Assembly: GCF_009936045.1 (NCBI RefSeq)
Contig: NZ_QWEQ01000018.1
Location: 47,077-111,076, forward strand
DNA: 64,000 bases
Direction of reading: 5' to 3'
From: Emergencia sp. 1XD21-10
GTDB lineage: Bacteria > Bacillota > Clostridia > Peptostreptococcales > Anaerovoracaceae
Position 1 is the first letter of the stretch. Each line of letters opens with the position of its first letter. A model generated the notes under the pieces. The model had not been told where the DNA came from. It saw only the letters and a list, made by a program, of their open reading frames with translations, and searched no databases. Shown one piece after another: positions 44,039 through 50,623 of this stretch. The position numbers and the translations under genes are program-made.

Positions 44039-44743
44039 TCAGCGTTCCTCCCGGCCTTTTTCGGTCAGCCGCCGAAAGCCCTCTTTTGAGGAACCGTCAA
44101 TCACCTCTTTGTAAGCGGCCATCTGCTCCCGGATGGAAAGCTGGGGATAGGAAAACACCTTATGCTCGGCGGGGATGTCCTGGGGGCCGTGATAATATTC
44201 CCTAAAGTCTCCGCTGGTCTGAACCACATAGCCGCCTGGGGCCATGTGGCCGCCCTCGTTGATGGAGATGTCCCTGCCGTATGCCTCATAGTCAAAATAG
44301 TCTTTCAGTTCTTCCGGGATCGGCAGGTCCTCCGCCCAGTAACGGCCCAAGTCCTCCTCATTTTCAATCTCCGGATAAAATTCAAAGCAATCCAGATTTT
44401 GCGTCAGATTGATAATATCTGCCACACTGGAGGTATGCGCCCCCGTATGGAGCACTGCCTCAAATTTTTCAAGCTCACCTTGATCGAGTTCCGAGAGCAG
44501 GCAGGCCAGATGGTTGAGCTCGTCCAGATTTTCATATTCACCCAGATAGTCATAGAGCCCCAGCACATCGCCGTCAAAGCTGGTAATAAAAAATTCCTCG
44601 TACCGTATGCCGTCCACGCCGATATGTTTCAACAGCGCCTGCACCTCCTGGGGGCTGGTGGGAAATTCCAGTGTTTCTCCCACCAGCTCCCCCTCGTTGT
44701 ATTTGCCGAGGTTGGTAATGTAAGCCTCAAACAAGGATGCCAT
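44039..44743 (-). CDS. ardA: Antirestriction protein ArdA
   Basis: 234 residues, acidic, with the DNA-mimic ArdA layout: FEAYITNLGKYNEGELVGE start, then FITSFDGDVLGLYDYLGEYENLDELNHLA and YDYEAYGRDISINEGGH. It blocks type I restriction enzymes when the ICE enters a new host. Beyond the core, the C-terminus carries LSIREQMAAYKEV and ends GREER. Start overlaps the upstream stop (TGATG). Confidence 0.93.
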   Translation of the reverse strand: MASLFEAYITNLGKYNEGELVGETLEFPTSPQEVQALLKHIGVDGIRYEEFFITSFDGDVLGLYDYLGEYENLDELNHLACLLSELDQGELEKFEAVLHTGAHTSSVADIINLTQNLDCFEFYPEIENEEDLGRYWAEDLPIPEELKDYFDYEAYGRDISINEGGHMAPGGYVVQTSGDFREYYHGPQDIPAEHKVFSYPQLSIREQMAAYKEVIDGSSKEGFRRLTEKGREER

Positions 44744-45084
44744 CAGCGTTTGCCCTGGCCCTTAACGGTCAAAATGCCCTCAAGGGTGGTGGCGGTAATC
44801 CCCAGCCGCTGGGCCACGGCAATATCATTTTTCATGGCCTCGGTCATGCTGTGGCCGCATACCACCAGCACCCGGGAGCGGCGGAGCAGGTCACGGCCAA
44901 TGTCAATGCCGCTTTTATGCTCCTCGGGTACTGCGTCATTGAGGAACAGCGGCAGATAGAGGGCGGGGCAAATCGGGGCAAAGCCCGCCTCATATACGGC
45001 CCGGCAATACTGGGCCGCCAGTTCTGCGTTTTCACTGTCGCCGCCAAACCATGCGGCGGTAATGTATGCAAGGGGTCGTTTCAT
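44743..45084 (-). CDS. DUF4406/DUF7768-like nucleotide-binding fold protein
   Basis: 113 residues from the ATG of MKRPLAYITAAWFGGDSEN (GGAGG 8 nt before). It has strands and loops like nucleoside 2-deoxyribosyltransferases (RAVYEAGFAPICPALYLPLFL; SRVLVVCGHSMTEAM). Its biochemical role in ICEs is not known. Confidence 0.7.
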   Translation of the reverse strand: MKRPLAYITAAWFGGDSENAELAAQYCRAVYEAGFAPICPALYLPLFLNDAVPEEHKSGIDIGRDLLRRSRVLVVCGHSMTEAMKNDIAVAQRLGITATTLEGILTVKGQGKR

Positions 45085-45133
45085 AAGTAAAAACCTCCGT
45101 TCTATCATAAAATCGTTCAACCCTAACCCCCCG

Positions 45134-45318
45134 CCCTTTCCCAATCATGGGAAAGGGGGCGGCTCTGGAGGATATACCCCCGCCGCTTGGCCGGAGATAG
45201 CACAGCCGGGGCAGGCCGTAAAGGGCAAGCCGCCGCAAGCGGCGGGGCCGTTGGCCCCCTTGACGGCCCGCTCCCGACTGCGCTTTTTTATCCCCGGCGA
45301 CGGGGGATATATACCACC
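45134..45318. repeat. Cluster of inverted repeats, candidate oriT
   Basis: The 285-bp gap between parB and the next gene holds at least four dyads: CCCTTTCCC/GGGAAAGGG (45134-45157), a GGATATACCCCCG-like arm (near 45170) against CGGGGGATATATACC (near 45301-45315), CCGCCGC/GCGGCGG (45230-45246) and GGGGCC/GGCCCC (45244-45258). No gene fits here. oriT or a plasmid-like origin is possible. Confidence 0.55.
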
Positions 45319-45369
45319 AGAGCCATCGCAGAGGGGCAGAGCCCCTCGGGACAAAATGTCTCGAAGTGG

Positions 45370-46821
45370 TTACTTGTCTTTTTCCATTTTCTTCGGGGCC
45401 TTTGCCAGCTCGGGCGGCTGTTTCTGTTTCCACTCGTCCAGCAGGCCGATGATCTGCTCTTTCATTTTGGCCGGAGTGACCTCCTTGCCGAAATACTTTT
45501 CCAGTTCAGCGGTTGAAATAATCACGCCTCGATCCTCCTTTTTCTTTTCTGATAAGATGCCGTCAATCACATCGCCGTTGAGCTTGCCCTCCTGATCCAT
45601 CTCCCGGAGCTTTTTCGCCTGGGCTACCGAGGGGGACGCCTGCTCCCCGTCAATGGAAACGGCGATCAGCCTCTGGTTTTTGGGCCGGATATAAGAGAGC
45701 TCCACGGCGGGCATAAAGCCCATCTTTTTATCGTCCACCTTGTCCAGCAGTTCCGGCACAAGGGAGTTGAGCCGCAGATAGCGCATGACTTTTTTATAGT
45801 TCATGTCATGGGCCTCGCCCACAATCTCCACGGAACGCTTGCCAATGTCGCCCTCGGCCACATTTTTCAGCCGCCCGCCCTGGTGCTTGATGTCCTCCAC
45901 TTCCAAGTCCAGCAGGGCGGCCAGTTCGCTGGGGAGCGTCTGATCCCTCTGCTTGTTGCTGTCCTTCATGGCCTGGACAGCCTCGTGGTCGCTCATATCC
46001 CGGACGATAAAGGGCATTTCCTCCAGTCCCGCCAGTTCACTGCCACGGCAGCGGCGGTGGCCCGCCACAATCTCATAGCCGTTTCCGTCCTTTTCCGGGC
46101 GGGCAAGGCCGGGCACCATCACGCCGTTTGCCTTAATGGATGCCACCGTCTCCTGCATTTTGGCATCGTCCCGCACCTTGAACGGGTGGGGCCGGAATGT
46201 ATGGAACGGATGCATCTCGGAAAGTTTCAGATACATGAGCTTGCCTTCCTCCACCGGACGGGGAGGGGTGACTGGCCCGGGCGGAGCCTGCTCCGGGGCG
46301 GCGGCCTTCTTTTCGGGAGCAGTTTTCCCAGCCTTTGGGGGAGTTTGAGCGTCCGGAGCCTTCCCGTCACTTCGGGACATTTTGTCTCGCTTGGACGGCT
46401 GGGCCTCGCCGGGGGCCGCTTTGTCAGCCTTGGGCGGGCGGCCCTTGCGGGGCTTTGCCGCCTCCTTGCCAGCGGGCTCCGCTTTATCCTCCTTCGGGGA
46501 ACGGCCACGGCGGGGCTTTTTCGGTTCGCCAGTGGCGGGCTGTTCCGCCTCACCGGGAGCCTGCTCCTTTGTGGGGGCATCCCCGGCTTTCTCTACCTCA
46601 GCCCGGGCCGCCTTTCGCTTTTCGCCCATGAGCTCATTGATCTGCTCAAAGGACACTACCACATCGCCGGGATCGGGCTTTGCGGGCCCGGTCTGTTCCT
46701 GCTGGGGTGTGGGAGCGGCCTGTTCGGGAGCCGGGGCCTGGGGCTGGCCAGCCGTTACAGACTCGGGAGCCTCCGGGATTTTTTTCTCACCGGGGCCCGT
46801 GTTCAGTTTGTCATCTGCCAT
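45370..46821 (-). CDS. ParB/Spo0J-like protein with AT-hook-like linker
   Basis: 483 residues. An N-terminal disordered part (1-200, rich in Pro, Ala, Lys) contains KPRRGRSPK and KPRKGRPPK, both AT-hook-like. The ParB domain (about 210-330) has LSEMHPFHTFRPHPFKVRDD and IVAGHRRCRGSELAG; the HTH part follows, then a C-terminal helix end. It may handle ICE segregation in its replicating form or regulate transfer. A palindrome copy (46374) is in the linker. No ParA is nearby. Confidence 0.87.
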   Translation of the reverse strand: MADDKLNTGPGEKKIPEAPESVTAGQPQAPAPEQAAPTPQQEQTGPAKPDPGDVVVSFEQINELMGEKRKAARAEVEKAGDAPTKEQAPGEAEQPATGEPKKPRRGRSPKEDKAEPAGKEAAKPRKGRPPKADKAAPGEAQPSKRDKMSRSDGKAPDAQTPPKAGKTAPEKKAAAPEQAPPGPVTPPRPVEEGKLMYLKLSEMHPFHTFRPHPFKVRDDAKMQETVASIKANGVMVPGLARPEKDGNGYEIVAGHRRCRGSELAGLEEMPFIVRDMSDHEAVQAMKDSNKQRDQTLPSELAALLDLEVEDIKHQGGRLKNVAEGDIGKRSVEIVGEAHDMNYKKVMRYLRLNSLVPELLDKVDDKKMGFMPAVELSYIRPKNQRLIAVSIDGEQASPSVAQAKKLREMDQEGKLNGDVIDGILSEKKKEDRGVIISTAELEKYFGKEVTPAKMKEQIIGLLDEWKQKQPPELAKAPKKMEKDK

Positions 46822-46999
46822 TCATTAACCTCCTTTTCGTTAAAGTTGCACAAATTTCAGGCTTAAATTTCTGTAATTATTTTTTGCCTCCTTCCCGTCT
46901 ACCCACGCAAAAAAGCCGCCCGGTTTTGATGGCCGGACGGCCTTTCAGCGTAATGTGATAGATCAAATATTATTTTTGTTGTTGGTAGGCTCCGAAAAG

Positions 47000-47034
47000 C
47001 CTTGTATTTGCGGTTTTCCTAATTTATATGGCCC
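47000..47034 (-). repeat. ICE right terminal inverted repeat
   Basis: Minus strand inward: GGGCCATATAAATTAGGAAA, then ACCGCAAAT. It pairs with the left end at GGGC, TATA, ATTAGGAAAAC and GCAAA. These are likely the recombinase binding sites. Confidence 0.75.
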
Positions 47035-47037
47035 TTA

Positions 47038-47373
47038 ATATCCCTTGCACCAAAACTCTCTGTTTCGATATTTGTATTTCAGCTCCCCGAATTGCTCGTA
47101 CAGCATCGTACTGCTCTTCCCCTTGAGGTAACCCACAAATTTTGAAACAGAATACTTTGGCGGAATCTCTAAAAGCATGTGAATATGGTCAGAGCAGACC
47201 TCTGCTTCTACAATTTTTACACCTTTCCACTCACAAAGCTGTCTTAGAATCCTACCTATTTCTCTCTTGTATTTCCCATAAAAGATTTTTCTTCTATATT
47301 TGGGTGCAAACACAATATGGTATTTGCAATTCCACTTGGAATGCGATAAACTGTTAATGTCATTCATACTCAT
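47038..47373 (-). pseudogene. tnpA: IS200-type transposase tnpA, 5' fragment
   Basis: 112 codons from the ATG behind AGGAGG (7 nt): MSMNDINSLSHSKWNCKYHI onward with HUH metal motif SDHIHMLLEIPPKYS and FVGYLKGKSS, then REFWCKGY where the ICE begins. The catalytic Tyr is on the far side at 23471-23644, so transposition by this copy is impossible while the ICE is in place. Confidence 0.9.
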
Positions 47374-47502
47374 TGAATGTCCTCCTTCTCTATTCTTCTT
47401 TGCAGTTGGCAGACCGCATTCCAAGTATAGCAGAAGGAGTTTTTTTTATTCAAATGTGTAACATTTCCGGAACCTCGCGTCCAATGCGTGGTTTTCTCAT
47501 AT

Positions 47503-47541
47503 ACAAAAATACAGGCATGTCTCAACGCAGTACATGCCTGT
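47503..47541 (-). terminator. Terminator of pcp
   Basis: ACAGGCATGT/ACATGCCTGT stem with an 11-nt loop, then ATTTTTGT on the minus strand, just after the pcp stop. Confidence 0.8.
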
Positions 47542-47551
47542 TTCTATATGG

Positions 47552-48190
47552 CTATTGCAAGGTTCCCATCGACACGTGAATTTCGTTTCCACATACAGCC
47601 GCTTCAATTGCCGCCTGCAGCCCCTTTGTGATATCTGAAAGAGCCATAGACGGTGTATCCTCCTTATCCGCTACTTGCTCCGGAATAAATGGCACATGAA
47701 TAAAGCCTGCCTTCATCTGAGGATACGATTGTTCCGCTAAATGTAGGGCCTCATATAAAAGAGTATTGCATACATAGCTCCCTGCCGAATAAGAAAGCTT
47801 CGCAGGAATTCCTGCCTGACGGATACGTTCCACCATCGCCTTTATCGGTAACGTCACAAAATACGCAGCTGCGCCATCTTCATGTATCGGAATGTCGATA
47901 GGCTGATTGCCATCATTGTCAGGAATGCGCGCATCAATCAAATTGATACCAATACGCTCCACCTCAAGGGCGTCTGCGCCGCCTGCCTGCCCAACGCACA
48001 GCACTATGTCCGGATTATGCGCTTTTACCGACTGAGCCAATACAAGCCCTGCTTTTTCAAACACCACGGGAATCTCTGCTTTTATAATTTCTGCACCAGA
48101 AATTACGTCCGGCAGCCTGTGCACTGCCTGCCATGACGGATTGGTATTTTCCCCGCCAAAGGGCTCAAATCCTGTTACCAAAACTTTCAT
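47552..48190 (-). CDS. pcp: Pyroglutamyl-peptidase I
   Basis: 212 residues from MKVLVTGFEPFGGENTNPSW, with GGAGG at 8 nt; an in-frame upstream start lacks a site. The catalytic Glu (ALEVERIGINLID), Cys (SAGSYVCNTLLYE) and His (GFIHVPFIPEQ) are in place. It removes N-terminal pyroglutamate from peptides. It lies after the opp operon terminator with its own weak promoter, so it is a separate unit of the peptide cluster. Confidence 0.95.
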   Translation of the reverse strand: MKVLVTGFEPFGGENTNPSWQAVHRLPDVISGAEIIKAEIPVVFEKAGLVLAQSVKAHNPDIVLCVGQAGGADALEVERIGINLIDARIPDNDGNQPIDIPIHEDGAAAYFVTLPIKAMVERIRQAGIPAKLSYSAGSYVCNTLLYEALHLAEQSYPQMKAGFIHVPFIPEQVADKEDTPSMALSDITKGLQAAIEAAVCGNEIHVSMGTLQ

Positions 48191-48258
48191 CTTATCAACC
48201 TCCTCGTATTTTCTCAAATACTCCGTTTCATTCATTAGATTAAACTATTCTGTTAAAA

Positions 48259-48264
48259 TGTCAA
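48259..48264 (-). promoter_or_regulatory. Probable -35 box of the pcp promoter
   Basis: A minus-strand TTGACA followed after 16 bp by TAATCT, 69 bp before the pcp start. Confidence 0.45.
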
Positions 48265-48293
48265 CAGTTTTTCTAAAAGTATTCCCTGATAGC

Positions 48294-48336
48294 AAAAGAA
48301 CCGTAAGCGGGTCATCACCTTGCTTACGATTCTTTT
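48294..48336 (-). terminator. Terminator of the opp/peptidase operon
   Basis: 15-bp stem AAAAGAATCGTAAGC / GCTTACGGTTCTTTT with a 13-nt loop; the A/T-rich base gives a U tract. It lies 34 bp after the dipeptidase stop. Confidence 0.82.
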
Positions 48337-48369
48337 ATAGGAATACAACTATGTGTGTCGTTTGCTATA

Positions 48370-49782
48370 TTAGTTTCTCTCGCCGCACAGTTCTAAAATC
48401 GCAGAGGCAAACATAGCCCCGCTTGTCAGAAGTACGTCTAAATCAGCAAATTCATCAGGTCCGTGCATTCTGTTGTCAACCCCCGGCATTGCGCAGCCAA
48501 AAGTGACACCGTAAGGCATATTGTGCACATAGGAACCTCCACCTATAGCAATGCAGTGTCCGGCAAAGCCCGTATAAGCCTCATAGCACTTTAACAGCGT
48601 CTTAACCAGTACCGTATCCTCAGGCACGTGGTGCGCTTCCTCTCTTTCAGCCTCATACTGCAATCCTTTTTCTTCCGCCATATCCTCAATAGGTTTTAAG
48701 TTTTCCAAATTTGCGCAAATCGGTGTACGTGAATCAAATTCACCGGTTAACGTTTTTCCATTATAATTTAGAATATCAAGGCTTACAGTAATTTTGCCGG
48801 ACAGTTCATCCTCCATATAGATACCGGCAGCCTTTCCGTAATAATCTCCATGGGGAAAGATTTCCTGTAAACTCTGTAGCTTTTCAAAGCCTAAGGATTC
48901 AGCAACCGGAAGCCTCACTAAAAGCTGCAGCATCGCAGTCGCAGCATTTCTCGCCTGCTCCGGTCTGCTGGCATGGCCGCCTTCACCATCAGCAGTAATT
49001 CCAATGAAATCACCTTTCAGCTTTTCCAGCGAAAAATCCACATTGGTTTCTTCTGAAACCACATTTAAGATATTTTTTAAATCTTCCGCAGTCAGACCCT
49101 CTATCACTGCCTTTGCCGAGCTTGGAATCACATTGATACTGCTCCCGCACTGCACAGATACAATGCGCGGCAGTCTTTTATCTTCAGGAAACTCTGCTGT
49201 CAAAGCTCCTTTTAAGCTGCCCTTTTCAATGTTGGCAACGGGAAATTCTCCGTCAGGTGAAAAAGCCATCTCTGCTGGTTTCGTTTTTGCTCTGTACATC
49301 TTCAAATCCAGGCAGCCCGATTCTTCATCGCAGCCAAGGAACAGCCTCACATTCTCAGCCAGCGCAATTCCTTGTTCTTTAATAGCGCGAAGTGCGTAAA
49401 TCGCTGCCAGAGCCGGTCCTTTATCGTCAGCGGTTCCTCTTCCATAAACACAGCCATCGACAAGTTTCATCACAAAAGGTTCAGTGACCTGCCAGCCTTC
49501 CCCAGCCGGAACAACGTCCATATGGGCAAAGATATCCAGCTTTCTTTCACAGCTGTCATTTAGCTGTACAATGCCCAGACAGTTCTCCCAGTTTTCGGTA
49601 TAAAGGCCAAATCTCTTCGCAATTTCAAGGGCTTTTTCAAGAGCCTGTGCAGGGCCGCGACCTACAGGAAAACCCGGTTCGCTTTCACCTCTGGTGCTGT
49701 CAATAGAAATCAGTTCTTCTAAATCCTGCAAAAACTCCTCTTTATATCCTTCAAAATACGCTTTTAAATTCTTTTGCTTCAT
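48370..49782 (-). CDS. PepV-like M20 dipeptidase
   Basis: 470 residues from MKQKNLKAYFEGYKEEF (GGGAG site). Metal ligands: His in FAHMDVVPAGEGW, Asp in GRGTADDKGP, Glu pair in GCDEESGC and His near GGGSYVHNMPYGV. The lid-type insert fits PepV/Sapep (Xaa-His or general dipeptidases). It would finish the breakdown of imported oligopeptides in the cytoplasm. Confidence 0.9.
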   Translation of the reverse strand: MKQKNLKAYFEGYKEEFLQDLEELISIDSTRGESEPGFPVGRGPAQALEKALEIAKRFGLYTENWENCLGIVQLNDSCERKLDIFAHMDVVPAGEGWQVTEPFVMKLVDGCVYGRGTADDKGPALAAIYALRAIKEQGIALAENVRLFLGCDEESGCLDLKMYRAKTKPAEMAFSPDGEFPVANIEKGSLKGALTAEFPEDKRLPRIVSVQCGSSINVIPSSAKAVIEGLTAEDLKNILNVVSEETNVDFSLEKLKGDFIGITADGEGGHASRPEQARNAATAMLQLLVRLPVAESLGFEKLQSLQEIFPHGDYYGKAAGIYMEDELSGKITVSLDILNYNGKTLTGEFDSRTPICANLENLKPIEDMAEEKGLQYEAEREEAHHVPEDTVLVKTLLKCYEAYTGFAGHCIAIGGGSYVHNMPYGVTFGCAMPGVDNRMHGPDEFADLDVLLTSGAMFASAILELCGERN

Positions 49783-49825
49783 AATATCTCCCATGCTTTA
49801 GTCTGCAATACGCGTGGCGCTTTCC

Positions 49826-50194
49826 TTACTGCAGCTCAGCAACTGCTTCGATTTCGATGAGAGTTCCCGGTTCAAAACCCTTTACCGGAACAATGATGCG
49901 GGCAGGCTTGTGTTCTCCAAAAAACTCTGCATAAATCTTATTCACAATATCCCAATATGTGTGATCCGCAACATACACCTTGCACATCACAATATTTTCC
50001 TTCACTGCACCTGCAGCTTCCACTACCTTCCCAACATTTTTAAGTGCGGCAACAGTCTGTGCTTCGATTCCAAGCTCCCTCTTTCCAGTCTCTTTATCTT
50101 CGCCGATCTGCCCTGCAATATAAAGGGTGCTTCCGCTGATTACACCTGCGGAATAATGTCCGCAATTTTCACCAAATGGATTTACAAATCTCAT
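49826..50194 (-). CDS. RidA family enamine/imine deaminase (copy 1)
   Basis: 122 residues, typical Rid length. The opening GENCGHYSAGVISGSTLYIAG and the ending KGFEPGTLIEIEAVAEL match the family. The substrate-binding Arg is seen in PARIIVPVKG. It hydrolyses reactive enamines that arise from amino-acid degradation. Second of two adjacent Rid genes. Confidence 0.9.
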   Translation of the reverse strand: MRFVNPFGENCGHYSAGVISGSTLYIAGQIGEDKETGKRELGIEAQTVAALKNVGKVVEAAGAVKENIVMCKVYVADHTYWDIVNKIYAEFFGEHKPARIIVPVKGFEPGTLIEIEAVAELQ

Positions 50195-50217
50195 ACTTTG
50201 ACCTCTCTTCTCCCAGC

Positions 50218-50571
50218 TTATGCCTCTTTTACAGCGGTAATTAAAGTGATTTCTACCTTAAATTTCGTATCTGACAGTGCTGCGCCTACGCAGGTACGTA
50301 CCGGCTGCGTGCCTTCTTCGAACCAGTTGTCCCACACGCCGTTAAATTCATCAAAAGTTCCCATATCCGGAAGATATACACTGGCAGAAATGATATGCTT
50401 CTTGTCTGATCCATACTTTTCTAGCTTTCCCTCCAAAATTTCCAGACAGGACAGCGCCTGCTCGGAAACAGTTTCGCCTTTATCAGAAATCTGACCTGAA
50501 AGGTAAAGCACTCCGTTGTGAATGACTGCTTCGTGGAAGCGTCCGTTTGAATTGTAACGTTCTAATTTCAT
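50218..50571 (-). CDS. RidA family protein (copy 2)
   Basis: 117 residues from MKLERYNSNGRFHEAVIHNG (GGAG before the ATG). It has GVLYLSGQISDKG and the Arg in QPVRTCVGAALSD, as in Rid groups that differ from classical RidA. It is only distantly similar to copy 1, so the two probably serve different imines. Confidence 0.88.
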   Translation of the reverse strand: MKLERYNSNGRFHEAVIHNGVLYLSGQISDKGETVSEQALSCLEILEGKLEKYGSDKKHIISASVYLPDMGTFDEFNGVWDNWFEEGTQPVRTCVGAALSDTKFKVEITLITAVKEA

Positions 50572-50623
50572 ATTTCTTTCTCCTTTTCGTTCCATAAATT
50601 ATTTTCTTTGCATCTTTTTATTT

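Larger units (their letters stand above)
24670..46388. repeat. Sixteen dispersed copies of an ICE palindrome (GGGACA-NNN-TGTCYC)
   Basis: Core GGGACACTTTGTCCC or variants, often inside CTTCGGGACA...TGTCCCGAAG. Starts: 24670, 25470, 25887, 26955, 30011, 31526, 32548, 34012, 35848, 38734, 40045, 40475, 41662, 44013, 45348, 46374. Ten lie in gaps between genes or upstream of a gene, usually between one stop and the next ribosome site. The copies at 34012 and 38734 lie in the last codons of a gene and are read as QSVPKS or TKCPEV. Four lie further inside genes (24670, 35848, 40045, 46374). The loop is CTT/AAG or TTT/AAA, and the right arm is TGTCCC or TGTCTC. None lies in the cargo between 26970 and 30010. 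Confidence 0.9.
23645..47037. mobile_element. Integrative conjugative element, large-serine-recombinase type
   Basis: A 23,393-bp GC-rich block interrupting tnpA, with TA at both junctions (23643-23644 and 47036-47037) and imperfect inverted ends. It holds a TnpX/TndX-class recombinase at one end and a ParB-like protein at the other. Between them are VirD4, VirB4, PrgI, TrbL-like, Maff2, NlpC/P60, PcfB, MobC and relaxase, plus ArdA and two methyltransferases. Nearly all genes lie on the minus strand. The combination resembles Tn4451/Tn5397-like ICEs of gut Firmicutes. The transfer module looks complete apart from non-standard start codons in three genes. Confidence 0.9.
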
